Shown piece by piece: positions 11,361-24,800 of a stretch of 64,000 bases of DNA (the first letter of the stretch is position 1; each line of letters starts with the position of its first letter). A program made the position numbers and the translations under genes. Source of the stretch: Lepisosteus oculatus (Eukaryota; Chordata; Actinopteri; Semionotiformes; Lepisosteidae); contig NC_090716.1 in NCBI RefSeq assembly GCF_040954835.1, positions 2,095,605 through 2,159,604 of the forward strand, in the 5' to 3' direction. The notes beneath the pieces are model-generated. The model saw nothing but the letters and a program-made list of their open reading frames with translations, made no database searches and had not been told where the DNA came from.

Positions 11361-12696
11361 ACTACGCCGCCTCTTTCGTTATCATCATCATCATCATCAT
11401 CATACCCGCCGTCTCTTATGACTCTGTCCACACACTTCCACAATAATGATAACTTAGTACGTGACGTAGGAGTACACCTGCGAGCCGCGAACTGCGAAAG
11501 TGGGGGTGGGGCACTGATTTACACAAAGAGTTGTGTAAATGGGCGAGTGGGGAACAAGCTGCGCACCTGTATTGTTGAAGCGGACACCCTGGATGAGATC
11601 CTCAAACCAATGAGGCACTGACTACCAAACGGGACCGAGCGCTTTATTCTCGATTAGAAGCGCTCTTAAATGTTTTCACGACCCTCCGCTGTGCAAACAC
11701 CGCGCCGCGACAGGGTTCAGAGCTCTCTCTCTCTCGCCCTCCGCCTCCCCCTTTTCACGTCCGCGCCTGTGTCCGCGGGCCGGTCCCTCTGGTTTCCCGG
11801 GCTCAGGTGAGCCCCCCGCTGCCCTGCAGGTTACAGGTGAGGGCCGGTCGCTGCCCCGCCACAGTGCGTGTCCGCCCAGCTCTCTGGAGGACGTGGTGAC
11901 CTGATTCATTCCGCGCACCTGCTGTTTTCCGCTCTCTCCTCGCTCTCGCAGGGCACCTCAGCGTGTCAGGTCTTGTTCGCCTGTAACTTAGGCGAGACTC
12001 GATACACCCCTGCACCGTTGTCTTGGAAAAGTATCGCACGTCTTTTTTTTTTTGTCTAAAAAACAACACATTAAGGTATTCATACAATACAGCAGTTGCG
12101 CTGCCGTCAGAGTTTGTAGAGGACTGATTTTTAAGTTCTAACGTGTGTAAGTAATTAACTTGAAAATCGTTTTCTTTCTTTTCGCCATTGACGAGTGTTA
12201 GCATGACAACTTTGTTTGTTGTTTTTTTCAGTTTCTGTGGGCTTCGTCCAGGTGTGGCGGCGACCCCGGCGCAGTGGCTGGCGGGTCTTGTAGTTCTCGG
12301 ACACTGTCGCCTACAGTTCCCATACACCCCTGCGCAGAGCCACCTGTGCACCCTAGAATTCAAAGACTGCGCGAAGGAGCCCATCTTCATCCAAACGAAC
12401 GCCTGCCATGTGTGTTGTTTTAGTCAAGCTGACCTATTTAAGTTGCATTTTGACTTTGTGAGAAATTGCGCGGTTGCCTTTGTTTTGTACATAAATATCT
12501 GTACTCACCCGATGGATCCGGTTTAAACTGTGACATCGTAACATTCCGAGCCTACAGTCTTTAAGTCAAGTAGTCTGAAAAAATCATCACACCATGTGTG
12601 GAGCCTCAATTGGTGCACATTGGTGCTGTTAATAACCTCAGCAGGTCTGAATCTAGGTCAAGAAACGGTGAAGTCTGATCATTTACAGATCATCAT

Positions 12697-13245
12697 GGCC
12701 AGCAGCCATATCCCCCTGCAGCTCCCAGCTGGCAGCCCCACTGGAGCTCAGCAGTGTGAGCCTGGTCAGTACCTGGATGGGAGACTCCTGGGAAAGCTGA
12801 GGCTGCTGCTGGAAGAGGTGTTAATGGAACCAATAGGGGGCGCTCAACCTGCGGTCTGTGTGGGTCCTGATGCCCCAGTATAGTAAAAGGGGCACTGTAC
12901 TGTAAAAAGGTGCCTCCCTTCAGATGAGACGTACTGTAAAACCTAGGTCTTGCTGTGGTCATTAAAAATCCCAGGGCGTTTCTTGCAAAGAGTAGGGGTG
13001 TTACCCCGGTGTCCTGGCCAAATTTCCCCCTGGCCTTTACCAGTCATGGCCTCCTACTAATCCCCCTCTCTGAACTGGCTTCATCACTGTGCTCTCCTCC
13101 CCACTGAGAGCTGGTGTGTGTGAGAGGACTGGAGCATCACCCAGGTGGGGCTGCACACTGGTGGGGGTGGAGGGGATCCCCATGACCTGTAAAGAGCTCT
13201 GGGTGGAGTGTCCAGAAAAGCGCTATATAAGTGTAAGGAGTTAAA
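12697..13245 (+). mobile_element. 5S-headed SINE, copy 4, full length
   Basis: Runs from the GCCATATCCCCCTGCAGCTC head through CAGTACCTGGATGGGAGAC to the CGCTATATAAGTGTAAGGAG tail. Confidence 0.85.
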
Positions 13246-14239
13246 TATTTAATAAACTGAGAACACAGAGGGAGAATTCCATGTCAGCATAAAACAAGTT
13301 GAGTCAAGTGTCCGCTGTATTATTATTGTTTTCTCCACTGGCTGGATCTCTCCTGGACTCACTGATGTGCCCTGAGGGCGGGTGGGGGCAGCGTTTTGGG
13401 GTTCCAGCACCTCAGGGTGCAGTTCAAGAGCGGCGAAGGGGCGTGTGTGTGTGTGGGGGGGGTCTGTGTTTCTCTCCTCACTGACCGGAAGGACGATATC
13501 AGGGGACCCCGCGGCAGAAATGAGGGCTCCTGGGGTGACTCACTGTGATGGGGTGTTGAGGGAGCCCTGAAACCCCCAGATTAAGAAGAGCCAGGAGAGA
13601 GGGGTTTGGGCACCTGGTAGGGATGCCCCCCTCCTTGCTGAAAATCCCTGTTGGGGCTCCCCCGGGACCCCAGGACACACTGCTGCGTGCGGGGCTGCGT
13701 CTCTCGGTTGGCCTGGGAGCTCTTGGGGGATCGGAGTCACGGAGCGAGGGGATGTCTGCTCCTCCGAGGACGTGGACAGAGGAGACACTGAGCTGCTGGC
13801 CCGGCGCTCTTTAACCTCACGAGCACTGAGCACACGGACGGCAGGAACGCGTCTTAATACTGCACGAGACTCAGAGCCCTCCCGCCCTCTCTCAGCATCG
13901 TTAACACGACTGCAGCAGGCAATGACAAACTGCAAGTACAAACAGCGTATGTAAAAAAAACCCTGTTTCTTTACTAGACACTCTTGGAATAGAGAATGCT
14001 GATCCACGGTGAAAGCCTGCTACATAGAAAAGCTTCAGCATATTGTGCGAAAATACACGTGTGGAAAAACTGAACCTGATGTAGCTTCCATAATATCCAG
14101 AGGGCAGGATGCAGAGCGATCTGATGAGGGCAGAGACAGGTGAGGTGGTGGACTCTGATTCGATATAGTGCCCCTCGTCGGTCAGCACTGTCTCACAGAC
14201 CTGGACAGCTTCCCATCCAGAGAGAGTTAATTCTCTCTA

Positions 14240-14460
14240 CAACCCGACCTCTCTAACTGGATGAGATCCCTTAATGAAGAGACAGGTATAAACGAGAGGA
14301 GTCCATTCTGCCCCTCTAGCCTGTCTGTTAGTAAATCATTAATGATCTGTGCCTTGGAAGAAGCCAGAGTATCAGCTTCAACACTTTGGCTGGGGGGGCA
14401 TGTTCCCCACTCCCACCACCCTTTGGGTAAAGAAGTGCCCTCTGATCTTGATTTAAAAAT
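14240..14460. repeat. probable dispersed repeat
   Basis: The run of AACTGGATGAGATC, GTATCAGCTTCAACACTTTGG, CCCACTCCCACCACCCTTTG and AAGAAGTGCCCTCTG looks like a repeat seen widely in fish genomes. This is recognition from memory, with no second copy in the window. Confidence 0.35.
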
Positions 14461-15471
14461 CACTTCCCCGGCGTGGCTGCTTGCGTCCTCTGCTGCGTGT
14501 ATCTTCTGCGTTCCTTTTTCTGAGCAAGCGACCGAAACAAAATGCATTACGAGCAAAAGACTTGGGGAGGGGAGACAGACGATCGTCCTCCTGCTTGACT
14601 TCAGGAATAGAGCAGGGGATTCCCTGGAGCTTGGAAAGAAACACCACTCAAGGCTTTGAAAAGTCACCCTGTCAGTTATAAACGTCTGCACGGGCAGGAG
14701 CTGAGAGCCCCCTGTGTTGGATGTGACTCAGTGAATCAGGAGTCATGGGGGTTCACTCAGGGCACACAGGCGAACCCCAGTCTCTCCGCTGCTCGGCGGG
14801 AATCACAGCTTGGCACTGGGCGTCACTCAGCTGGGTGTGGAAGCAGGATGGCCGTCTCTGGTCCTGTTGTAAACCTTTTCCGGTGTGGCCTGAAACACCA
14901 GAAACGAGCACCCTGCCGCCACACTGTTAGCGCAGTTCTCTGTGGTGTCCCAGATAGGAGCCTGAAGTCCCACCAGAGGAGGGATCACAGCTGTCTGCTG
15001 TTTCACACCGATGGCAGCTCTCCCATGATGCTGTGAGGGAGGCCACCTCAAGCCCTATGACTTCATTTCCTGCCTTCAGGTGAAAACCCCAAGGGAGCTT
15101 GGTCCCTGCTGCCAGCGTCAGTCTTCTGGGCTCTTTATAGCAGGGCTGACTATCCAAATAAAATAATAATAAAAAAAGAACAAGTTCATATCTTTGCACC
15201 TCAGAGTTTCATGATGTGGGGTGGCCTGGGTGTCTTTCTTCTTACTCCTCCATCATCTTGTGCTCCATATTCCTGAAAGAGCAAAAACAGTCTTTGAAGT
15301 TTACAAAACCAAAACTTTGATTTCAGACAAATGCCCAAATTTTCGTAGAGTTTTGAATCCGTGGAAGTTGTTTGCATATTGTGTTTTTAAGTTTAAAAAC
15401 CCTGGTCCCACTCAGTCAGAGTAGTGATCGGTCAGCCAATCGAAAACATCAAAGCGGCACTCAGGGGTGCC

Positions 15472-15477
15472 TTTTTA
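15472..15477 (-). terminator. ano9: candidate ano9 poly(A) signal AATAAA
   Basis: A canonical hexamer on the minus strand lies about 540 nt past the ano9 stop. The cleavage site itself cannot be seen. Confidence 0.4.
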
Positions 15478-16019
15478 TTGGACGGAACCACCTGCTCGTC
15501 ACCCAATAGGAACAAAGGATCCAGTAACTGGACTCTGATTGGTGGGTGCCGCTACTGATAGAATCTGTGTGTTAAGAGTTTTTCAGATCTCAGCAAGCCT
15601 GCTAGTCCTGCTCCCCGAATGAGAATCGTGCAAAATTCAATAACTACCTCACATCAAACTGAGGTAATGCTAATTTCTAGATATAAGGTGGCAAAGCCTG
15701 AAATATGAAAATGTTGATGCACATAATAAAGAATTGTCTCTAGTTCTATATGAAATGGGAGTATTGTATTTTGTGAACAAGTTAGAAATTATAAATATCA
15801 ATATCCCAGGTGGGATAAGATATTACCTGATGATTATTTTCCTTTAGCATTACCTTTAGTTAAAACCTTGCACTACAGCAGACAATCCGGCTACGACGTC
15901 TTGTCCCTGACAGCTTGTGATCTGATCACTGACTTAATCTCAGCGAAGCAAAAAACATAGATTCCCATGAGGTCCCGGGAGGGAGGCAGGCATGATGGGA
16001 CCTGTTGAGACCGATCCCA

Positions 16020-16196
16020 TCACACTGCTGTTTGCACACAGCCCTGTACCTCCCGGGCCTCGCCAGGGAGCCTCTGGACACACCTCAGCTCCTGCTTCAG
16101 CCTCTGCAGCTTGTCTTCCAGTCGCGCGTTTACGACCTTCAGAGGGACGTCAGGTACAAACCAGGCCGCTATGAACTTGAAGATGACGGCAATGTG
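16020..16196 (-). CDS. ano9: ano9 last coding exon (C-terminus, stop)
   Basis: The 177-nt exon encodes [18 protein letters not shown], then a charged C-terminal helix, and ends with TGA at 16022-16020. It matches human [18 protein letters not shown]. Confidence 0.95.
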   Translation of the reverse strand, partial: HIAVIFKFIAAWFVPDVPLKVVNARLEDKLQRLKQELRCVQRLPGEAREVQGCVQTAV

Positions 16197-19100
16197 CTGC
16201 ACAGACAGGAAGAGAGCAGGAAGAAAGCGATCAAGTTACGGTTTCCACTTTGCAGCTCAATGTACTGCTTGCAGGAGAAGGCCGGAGCTCTGTTTGTGGT
16301 GCAGAGAGTGTGCAGTATTTCACTGTCTGTGAACATGTGGCCCTGAAGCTGCAAACCCACAGCTGAGAGACCGAGTGACTCAGGCCACGCAGAACATCCT
16401 TCAAGCCTTCATCACTTCGACAGGTTTAGGAACACATTGAGCATATATCCACCCTTACGACCAGGAAGGTCAACAAACAGAAGCTAAAAAAAAGCAACGC
16501 CTAAGCAGATCACATAGAAAATATGATCTAGGCCATGTGCAGTAGTTTTATTTCCAGTAGACAGCAGGGTACTTTGGCAATCTGCCCCAATGCTTGTGCA
16601 CATACATCTTACACACAGCTGGCCAGACGGTGCGTTATTAGTCAGCAGGCAGCGCTGGAGAGGGCGTCTCACCTCGAACAAGATGACGAAGCCAAACCTC
16701 ACGGCCAGGATGAGCCAGTACTGAGAGGTGTAGGTGTAGTCTTCACTGTTCCTGTAGTCCTTGTAACTGCGGAGACAATAGTTGCAGACATGCAAGCTCT
16801 TGCCTTTAAATAATAATAATAATAATAATAATAATTGCTTACACTTATATAGCGGTTTTCTGGACACTCCACTCAAAGAGCTTTACATGTAATGGGGACT
16901 CCCCTCCACCACCACCAGTGTGCAGCCCCACCTGGATGATGCTCCAGTCCTCTCACACACACCAGCTCTCAGTGGGGAGGAGAGCAGAGTGATGAAGCCG
17001 ATTCATAGATGGGGATTATTAGGAGGCCATAATTGGTAAGGGCCAATGGGAGATTTGGCCAGGACACCGGGGTAACACCCCTACTCTTTCCGAGAAACGC
17101 CCTGGGATTTTTAATGACCACAGAGAGTCAGGACCTCGGTTTTACGTCTCATCCGAAGGACGGTGCCCGTCACTATACTGGGGCATTAGGACCCACATGG
17201 GCCGCAGGGTGAGTGCCCCCTGCTGGCCCCACCAACGCCTCTTCCAGCAGCAACCTTAGTTTTTCCCAGGAGGTCTCCCATCCAGGTACTGACCAGGCTC
17301 ACACCTGCTGAGCTCCAGTGGGGCTGCCAGTTGTGAGTTGCAGGGTGATATGGCTGCTGGTCATAAATCAGAGGCCAGGACACCTGCACTGCCTTATTGT
17401 GCACGTTCACAATCCATAGGCCAAAATGCGAACTTCTCACCCATCTGACACACTGTTACTGAGCCTGCCTGCACTCTAACCAATGCCTGATTTAAATTGA
17501 TTTGAAGCACTGACAATCAGAACTTGCAAACAAGAGCCTTTTGCACTATAGAGCAGACAGGGTTCCAGACATGGTGTCTCTCTATTCTGCTATCTGTAGC
17601 GCAGGACTCTATGCTTCAAAACCACATCGCTTGAAACACCCTGCTGTCATCCAACAGGCATCACTTCAGCCTGAGCACAGCCCTGTGCATAAAATATTTC
17701 ATTTTAAATCAAATATTTTTATTTTGTCAGGGAGGCTGCGATGATCTAGCTGTGGTTCATGAAATCGCAACACCTCTCGGCCAATACACTAACAGGAAAT
17801 TGTCAAGACTAAGCCGGCGCAGAGGACAGAGGTCTTTCAGGCGTCGCTGACCTGCAGTGGGTGACGTTGAGCCCTTTGTAATTCAGCTGACTGGGCAGAA
17901 AGTCCTTCTGGATATTCTCATCTGACACCGAGACGGTGGACAGGGTGTTGTTGATGTAGCCGGTCATACAACTGGAGGGGAGAGGGAGGAAGAGGAGAGA
18001 GAGGAAGAGTCAGCTCCCTGAAATATCAACGCACGGAGGGGCAGCGGGCTCGTTCAATCAAGGTGAAGGGGCAGATAATCCAAAAGAAATTGCACATTTC
18101 CCACTTTTCATCACTGTCTGCTTGTATTCCTCACTAACAGTCAGTGTAAGAGTCAGTATGGGTTGAGCACAAAAGAGTGAAAGTTTCATTACTTATATCT
18201 CGCAGAAAACAGACACAGAATGTAGGAATTGACACAGAATGTAGGAATGTTTGAATGTAGGAAGATAACTGGAGAAAATCCCAGCTGCTGGTGCAGGCTC
18301 TGCGTCTCCCAGCAGAGTTTTCCTGGATACCAGTGTGGAAGCTGGAGTCAGGCTGGAGACGTGCGAGGGGTGGAAGGCGGAGGCGACCGATGAGACCCAC
18401 TGGAGATGCGTGGCCGTCCCGTTGGCGCAGGGACCGTAGCGGTACTTGTACACCAGGCGAGGGATGAAGTCGGACGTGATGCCGATGACCAGGCCGTTGG
18501 CTATCACTGCCAGCACCCCCACCGCCTTCAGCACGTTGTACCACACGCCTGCGGGGGCAACAGGGAGGCCGCGGTAGTGCCAGTCAGGATTCTGAACACA
18601 GCGGAGGGCAGACTGGCACTCACAGACTCTCACACCCACATTCATACTCACACTATCTTGCACACTGATTCACACACACACACACACTGATGCACACTCA
18701 CTTACACACTCACTCATGCACACTCACAACACAGTCTCACACTCTCACGCTCACTTACACACTCTCATGCACACTCACAACACAGTCTCACACTCTCACA
18801 CACTCACTTACACACTCTCATGCACACTCACAACACAGTCTCACACACTCACACACTCACATGCACAGTCTCACACACTCACACACTCACAGTCTCACGC
18901 TCACACTCACTCACAACACAGTCTCACACACTCACGCTCACACTCACAACACAGTCTCACACACTCACAGTCTCACGCTCACAATCACGCACACCCACTT
19001 ACACACTCTCATGCACACTCAGTCTCACACACTCAATCACAGTCTCACGCTCACTCACTCGTGCACACTCTCATGCACACACTCACAACAGTCTCACACA

Positions 19101-22100
19101 CTCAATCACAGTCTCACGCTCACACTCACTCACGCACACTCAATCACACAGTCTCACGCACAACACTCACACTCGCTCATGCACACTCAATCACACAGTC
19201 TCACACACTCAATCACAGTCTCACGTTCACACTCGCTCATGCACACTCACTTACACACTCTCATGCACACACTCACAACACAGTCTCACACACACACTCA
19301 CAACACAGTCTCACACACTCACACATTCAATCACAGTCTCACGCTCACACTCACTCTCATGCACTCACAACACAGTCTCACGCTCACAACACAGTCTCAC
19401 GCTCACAACACAGTCTCACGCTCACACTCTCAATCACAGTCTCACGCTCACACTCACTCACGCACACTCAATCACACAGTCTCACGCACAACACTCACGC
19501 TCACACTCGCTCATGCACACTCAATCACACAGTCTCACACACTCAATCACAGTCTCACGCTCACACTCACTCATGCACACTCACAACACAGTCTCACACA
19601 CTCAATCACAGTCTCACGCTCACACTCACATGCACACACTCACTCATGCACACTCACAACACAGTCTCACACACTCAATCACACAGTCTCACGCACAACA
19701 CTCACTCTCACGCCCACACAGCTGCCTTACCGATGTTGTTGGTCTTTATGGGCACCAGTCTCCTCTCCAGACTGACCATCTTGATGGCGTCCAGCCGGAT
19801 CTCGATGATGTTGTTCAGCAGGGCCAGCAGGGGGGCCAGGGGGAAGGCGGCCACGAAGATGGTGGTGAAGCTGAACTGCAGCACTGCGACCGAGACGAGA
19901 CGTGACTTGTCGGAGCTGACCCTCCTGTACGGGGCCACAAGCACCTCCTCACTCTGCCCGGAGCATGGCCCCAAAACACACCACTGCCGACTGCAGATCA
20001 GGTGGACACAACAGCAGTAACCCTAAACTCAATCATACGCAAGCAGCCCCCAGGACAGCTGGTCTGCTGAGTCCTCCCCGCTCGTGTTTACAGCAGCTGT
20101 ATCAGGTAGATTATGTTCAAGTAGGTGGGGAGCTGCATCAGCAGGCGCAGGCTGCAAAGGAACAAGTAAAACGTTTATTCTCTCCTGAACAGAGAAGAAA
20201 AGAAACTCAACGTTTCGGCTGTGGAGCCCGTGGACACCCAAAGACGACTCCACAGCCTGAAACATTGCGTTTCTTTTGTTCTCTTTTCAGCAGGGAAAAA
20301 AACTTTACTTGTTCAGTTAGATTATCAGCAGTCATATCACCCTGCAGCTCCCAGCTGGCAGCCCCACTGAAGCTCAGCAGGTGTGAGCCTGGTCAGTACC
20401 TGGATGGGAGACTCCTGGGAAAGCTGAGGCTGCTGCTGGAAGAGGTGTTAATGGGGCCAGCAGGGGGCGCTCACCCTGCAGTCTGTGTGGGTCCTAATGC
20501 CCCAGTATAGTGACGGGGACACTGTACTGTTAAAAGGCGCCGTCCTTCGGATGAGACGTAAAACCGAGGTCCTGACTCTCTGTGGTCATTAAAAATCCCA
20601 GGGCGTTTCTCGAAAAGAGTAGGGGTGTAACCCCGGTGTCCTGGCCAAATTTCCCATTGGCCCTTACCAGTCATGGCCTCCTTATAATCCCCCTCTATGA
20701 ATTGGCTTCATGCTCTCCTCCCCACTGATAGCTGATGTGTGGTGAGTGTTCTGGCGCACTATGGCTACCATTGCATCATCCAGGTGGGGCTGCACACTGG
20801 TGGGGGTGGAGGGGATCCCCATTACCTGTAAAGCGCTTTGAGTGGAGTGTCCAGAAAAGTGCTATATAAGTGTAAGCAATTATTATTATTATTATGATGT
20901 CTGTGTCCAGGTAAAAAGGGCAGGGCATTAGCTGGGCAAGACTGCCTCACTATTAACAGTCTGTCTGTCAGCTCCAGGGGTAGCTAGGACAGCAAGAGAC
21001 GGCTCTGCTCTCACAGCCAGAGCTCACACACTAGCCACTGAGCTCTCACTGTAGCTCTCCGTGATACACAGAGGTGGGCCGAAGAGCCAAATGACCTCTG
21101 CCAACGACTGACCGGTGCTCGGCCTGGGCCAGAGACAGGATCCGGCGGAGAAACTGGGATTTCCCGGGGACTAACCCATCTCCAGGAACTCGTTGAAGAG
21201 GCTGAAGGCATCGACGTCTTTCAGGTCGTAGTTGCGGATCCAGTTGCGGGGCGCGGGGCCCCCCTCCTCGCAGGGGCGGCACCCTGCGCTGGCCCCCGTC
21301 TTCCTCCTCATCTTGTACCACCTGGCCAGCCAGCTGCGGAGACACAGCGCACAAGCCCAGAGGGAGGCCCTGAAACAGCGGTCGGCACGCGGGGGGCTCA
21401 AAGCAGCCCACCGGACGCCTCCCTCTTTTCACGGAGCGGGCAAAACGACAAGGGGGGGCTGGGCAGCTGCTCCCCAGTTCGCTCCGGGTCCCCCATGATC
21501 TAACCGGTGGGAGAGGGGCGCACTCACGGGCTTATGAACTCGATGACGTTGTTGAGCGTCTGCTTCAGCACCATGATGATGGCCATCTGGATGAAGAGGT
21601 CGGTGATGCAGCCGCTGGGGTGGCACTGGGGAAGAGGAGACAGTCCCAGTCAGCACCCGGACACTGACCCCCGACCCCACGGACCGGGGGGGTCATGCGC
21701 GAGCTTGAACAGCGCCCCCTGCTGGCGTCGGATCGCAGCACGACGGCAGGCCCCTCGAGGATTAATACCGCCACCAGAGACGATGGCGCGGGCGTTCCTC
21801 ACACGCTTGACGCTAGTCTGGGGGGCTGAAGAGGTGCCCAGATCTGGAGGTGAGGCTTCTCTGCTCTGCTACGCCTACAAAATGCAAAAAACGCTCTGTG
21901 CCTTGAAGCTGCGCTGGGGTCTCTGCGCACAGCCCTGGTCTCTTGCATTTCCGAAAGGCTGACGGATATGTCCTTTCTCAGGGATAATCCGTCCCTAGGC
22001 GTGACATCCTACAAACCAGCCAGGCCACAGACAGTTTCAGTGGTGCTGCACAGGGCGGACTGCTCACCTCCTCCAGCCTCCACTTCCCCGCAATCCGGAC

Positions 22101-24387
22101 ATAGTTCCCGGGACGCCCATTGATCCTGATGGGAAAAGACCAGAATTAGGCTACTCGCGCTGCCAGACTGGGACCCAGGAAGCCACGAGGTGTCCTACAG
22201 CTCCTTAGCATTTCATTCCCTTTCAATCCTTCCATCCATCCGGAGGGGCCAGAGCTTATCCCGCAAAGCAACAGGCGTAAGGCAGGATACACCCTGGATG
22301 GGACGCCAGTCCATTTCGGGCCACACAGACAGTAACACGCACACACGTGCACCAGGGCCAATTTTTCCAGAAGATAATGAACCTACTAGTGTTTCTGGAC
22401 TTTGGGAAGAAACCAGACCACCTACATGGGGAGAGCACACAAACTACGCATTTAGCACCCCAAGAATTAAACCCAGGGCCCCAGCACCTGCTCACCACTG
22501 CCACCCCCTTTTTATCCTTATTCCTTTAAAAGGCAAAAGTGCCATCATCCCGAAGCCCGAGCTGTCCTTGGGCAAAAACACTCAGAGCAACTGTGCGTCC
22601 CGGCTCGGGGGAAATCTCAGTCACAGTCGGCTAGTGCCGGTGCCACGACCTGCTCGAACCTGCAGCACTTGAGCTGTCGGGCCCAAGCTGCAGTCTGAGG
22701 GACCGCCTTTAGATGTCGCGTCACCTGGGAGCCCCAGGAAGCCCTGGTCATGGGCGTACAAGGACAGATGCCAGACTAGACCCCACCCAAACCCCAGCAT
22801 TCCGATCAACGAGAAGAGTCTCGACTACCGGGGCTGGAACAGGGAGGGAGGGCAGAGGGCAAAGGGCAGGGGGCAGAGGGCAGAGGGCAGGGGGCGGGTC
22901 TTACCTCCCCAGAAAGAAGGCCACGTAGATGAGCGAGGAGAAGAGGGTGAAGAACTGGAAGGTGAACATCTTGACGGTGAAGCTGGTCTCCGTGGCGGCG
23001 AAGGAGCGCGTCTTCTCTGCGGGACGACAACAGAACTACGGTTTGTGTCTCCTCCGTGTTAAGCTTAGTGCTGCACCGGCAAGCAGGGTTAGCCAGCGTC
23101 AAGGGGCTCTGAGTTCAAATCCAGCATTCCACACCACAGGCCAATCTTACTGGGGGGATCTGCGCCTGTAGATGGAAGGGTATCCCACCGCAGGCAGAGG
23201 AATCCTACTCCGTTGGGCCCCTGAGCAAGGCCCTTCACCCCAACTGCTCCAGGGGTGCCGTATAAATGGCTGACCCTGCGCTCTGACCCCCAGCTTCTCT
23301 CCCTGTCTGTGTGTCTCATGGAGCAAGCTGGGGTCTGCGAAAAGACAAATTCCTCATACAAGAAATTGTATAGGGCCAATAAAGTGATCTTAATACCTTT
23401 AAGCCCCCATGAGAAAAGCTCAAATATGTGTCAAATACATTGCTTGCTGAACTGATTAATAACTTACAGGGGTTCTCAATCTCTGGCAGCAGGTGACCTA
23501 TAAGAGAGTTGTTGCAACTGCCAAGAGCTGGACAGCCCAGCAGTGCAGGCTGTTGTCAAGCTGTAAGCTACCACACAACCAACAGAGGGAACTGTGGGTC
23601 ACTGTTCTTGACTGAGAGAAACCCCTGAGTACCGAACACACCCACTGACATCACATGTGAATGAGTGTACGGAGAGTTAAAGATTACCTTTCACAAACAT
23701 AAACACTGTGAAATATACATATATAATCAAAGGATAATGTAATAGAGAGAGTAATTATTGCACATACCCAAATTACACAGGTATAAGGCCACTTTCCTGT
23801 TCACCTGGAAAACAAATAGGAACAGTTATAATAGATGACTTATTACAGATAACACTGTGGTTTTGTTCGCCTTTACTGATACGCATCAAAGAACAGAGAA
23901 CAAAACTGGTTAGAGGAAGAGAGATGATGTAACCTCTACCCCATTAACCACAGTGTAGTTTCAAAAAAGTTATTATTACTATTTACCTGGAACAAAGATA
24001 TAAGCACATTATGTGTTAAAGCCAAGAAACTTTACTGAAAAATTCTACTGTTTTGATATCTAATCTTTTGCTGATTTCATAATGGAACATTAAAAGGAAT
24101 GACCGGAAACACACTGGTCTTCAAACACTTTTCACCCTGCGAAATATACCACAGCCGCACACACACAAAGACACACGCACAAAGGCGCGCACGCACACAC
24201 ACACCCAGGCTCGCACACACACAAGGTGCGCACACACACACACACACACCCAGGCTCGCACACACACAAGGTGCGCACACACACACCAAGGCTCGCACAC
24301 ACACACACCAAGGCTCGCATACACACACACACACACAAGGTGCGCACGCACACACACACACCCAGGCTCGCACACACACAAGGTGCG

Positions 24388-24450
<63 letters not shown>

Positions 24451-24766
24451 ACAAGGTGCGCACGGGCACACACTCACACACACCAAGGTTCGCACACACA
24501 CATACAAAGGCACGCGCGCACGCACACACACCCACACACACCAAGGTTTCGCACACACACCGAGGCGCGTGCGCACACGCACACAAAGGCACACGCGCAC
24601 GCACACACACACACACACAAAGGCACGCGCGCACGCACACACACACACACAAAGGCACGCGCGCACGCACACACAAAGGCACGCGCGCACGCACACACAA
24701 AGGCACGCGCGCACGCACACACACACGACAAGGTTTGCACACACACAAAGGCACGTACGCACACAG

Positions 24767-24800
<34 letters not shown>

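Larger units (their letters stand above)
11010..15470. other. sigirr-ano9 intergenic region, no gene seen
   Basis: Holds the sigirr CpG promoter, an (ATC)n run at 11382-11403, one SINE and a likely dispersed repeat near 14.25-14.45 kb. Open frames on both strands lack recognisable motifs. Confidence 0.5.

Noticed and set aside
12697-12860. A 5S rRNA gene
   Set aside because: Only the 3' half of 5S is matched, with many substitutions, and it is fused to a SINE body and tail; repeated copies share this layout.
18690-20020. 361- and 434-codon Thr/His/Ser-rich frames on the plus strand
   Set aside because: Translation of the CA-rich minisatellite, running into the antisense of ano9 exon 19.
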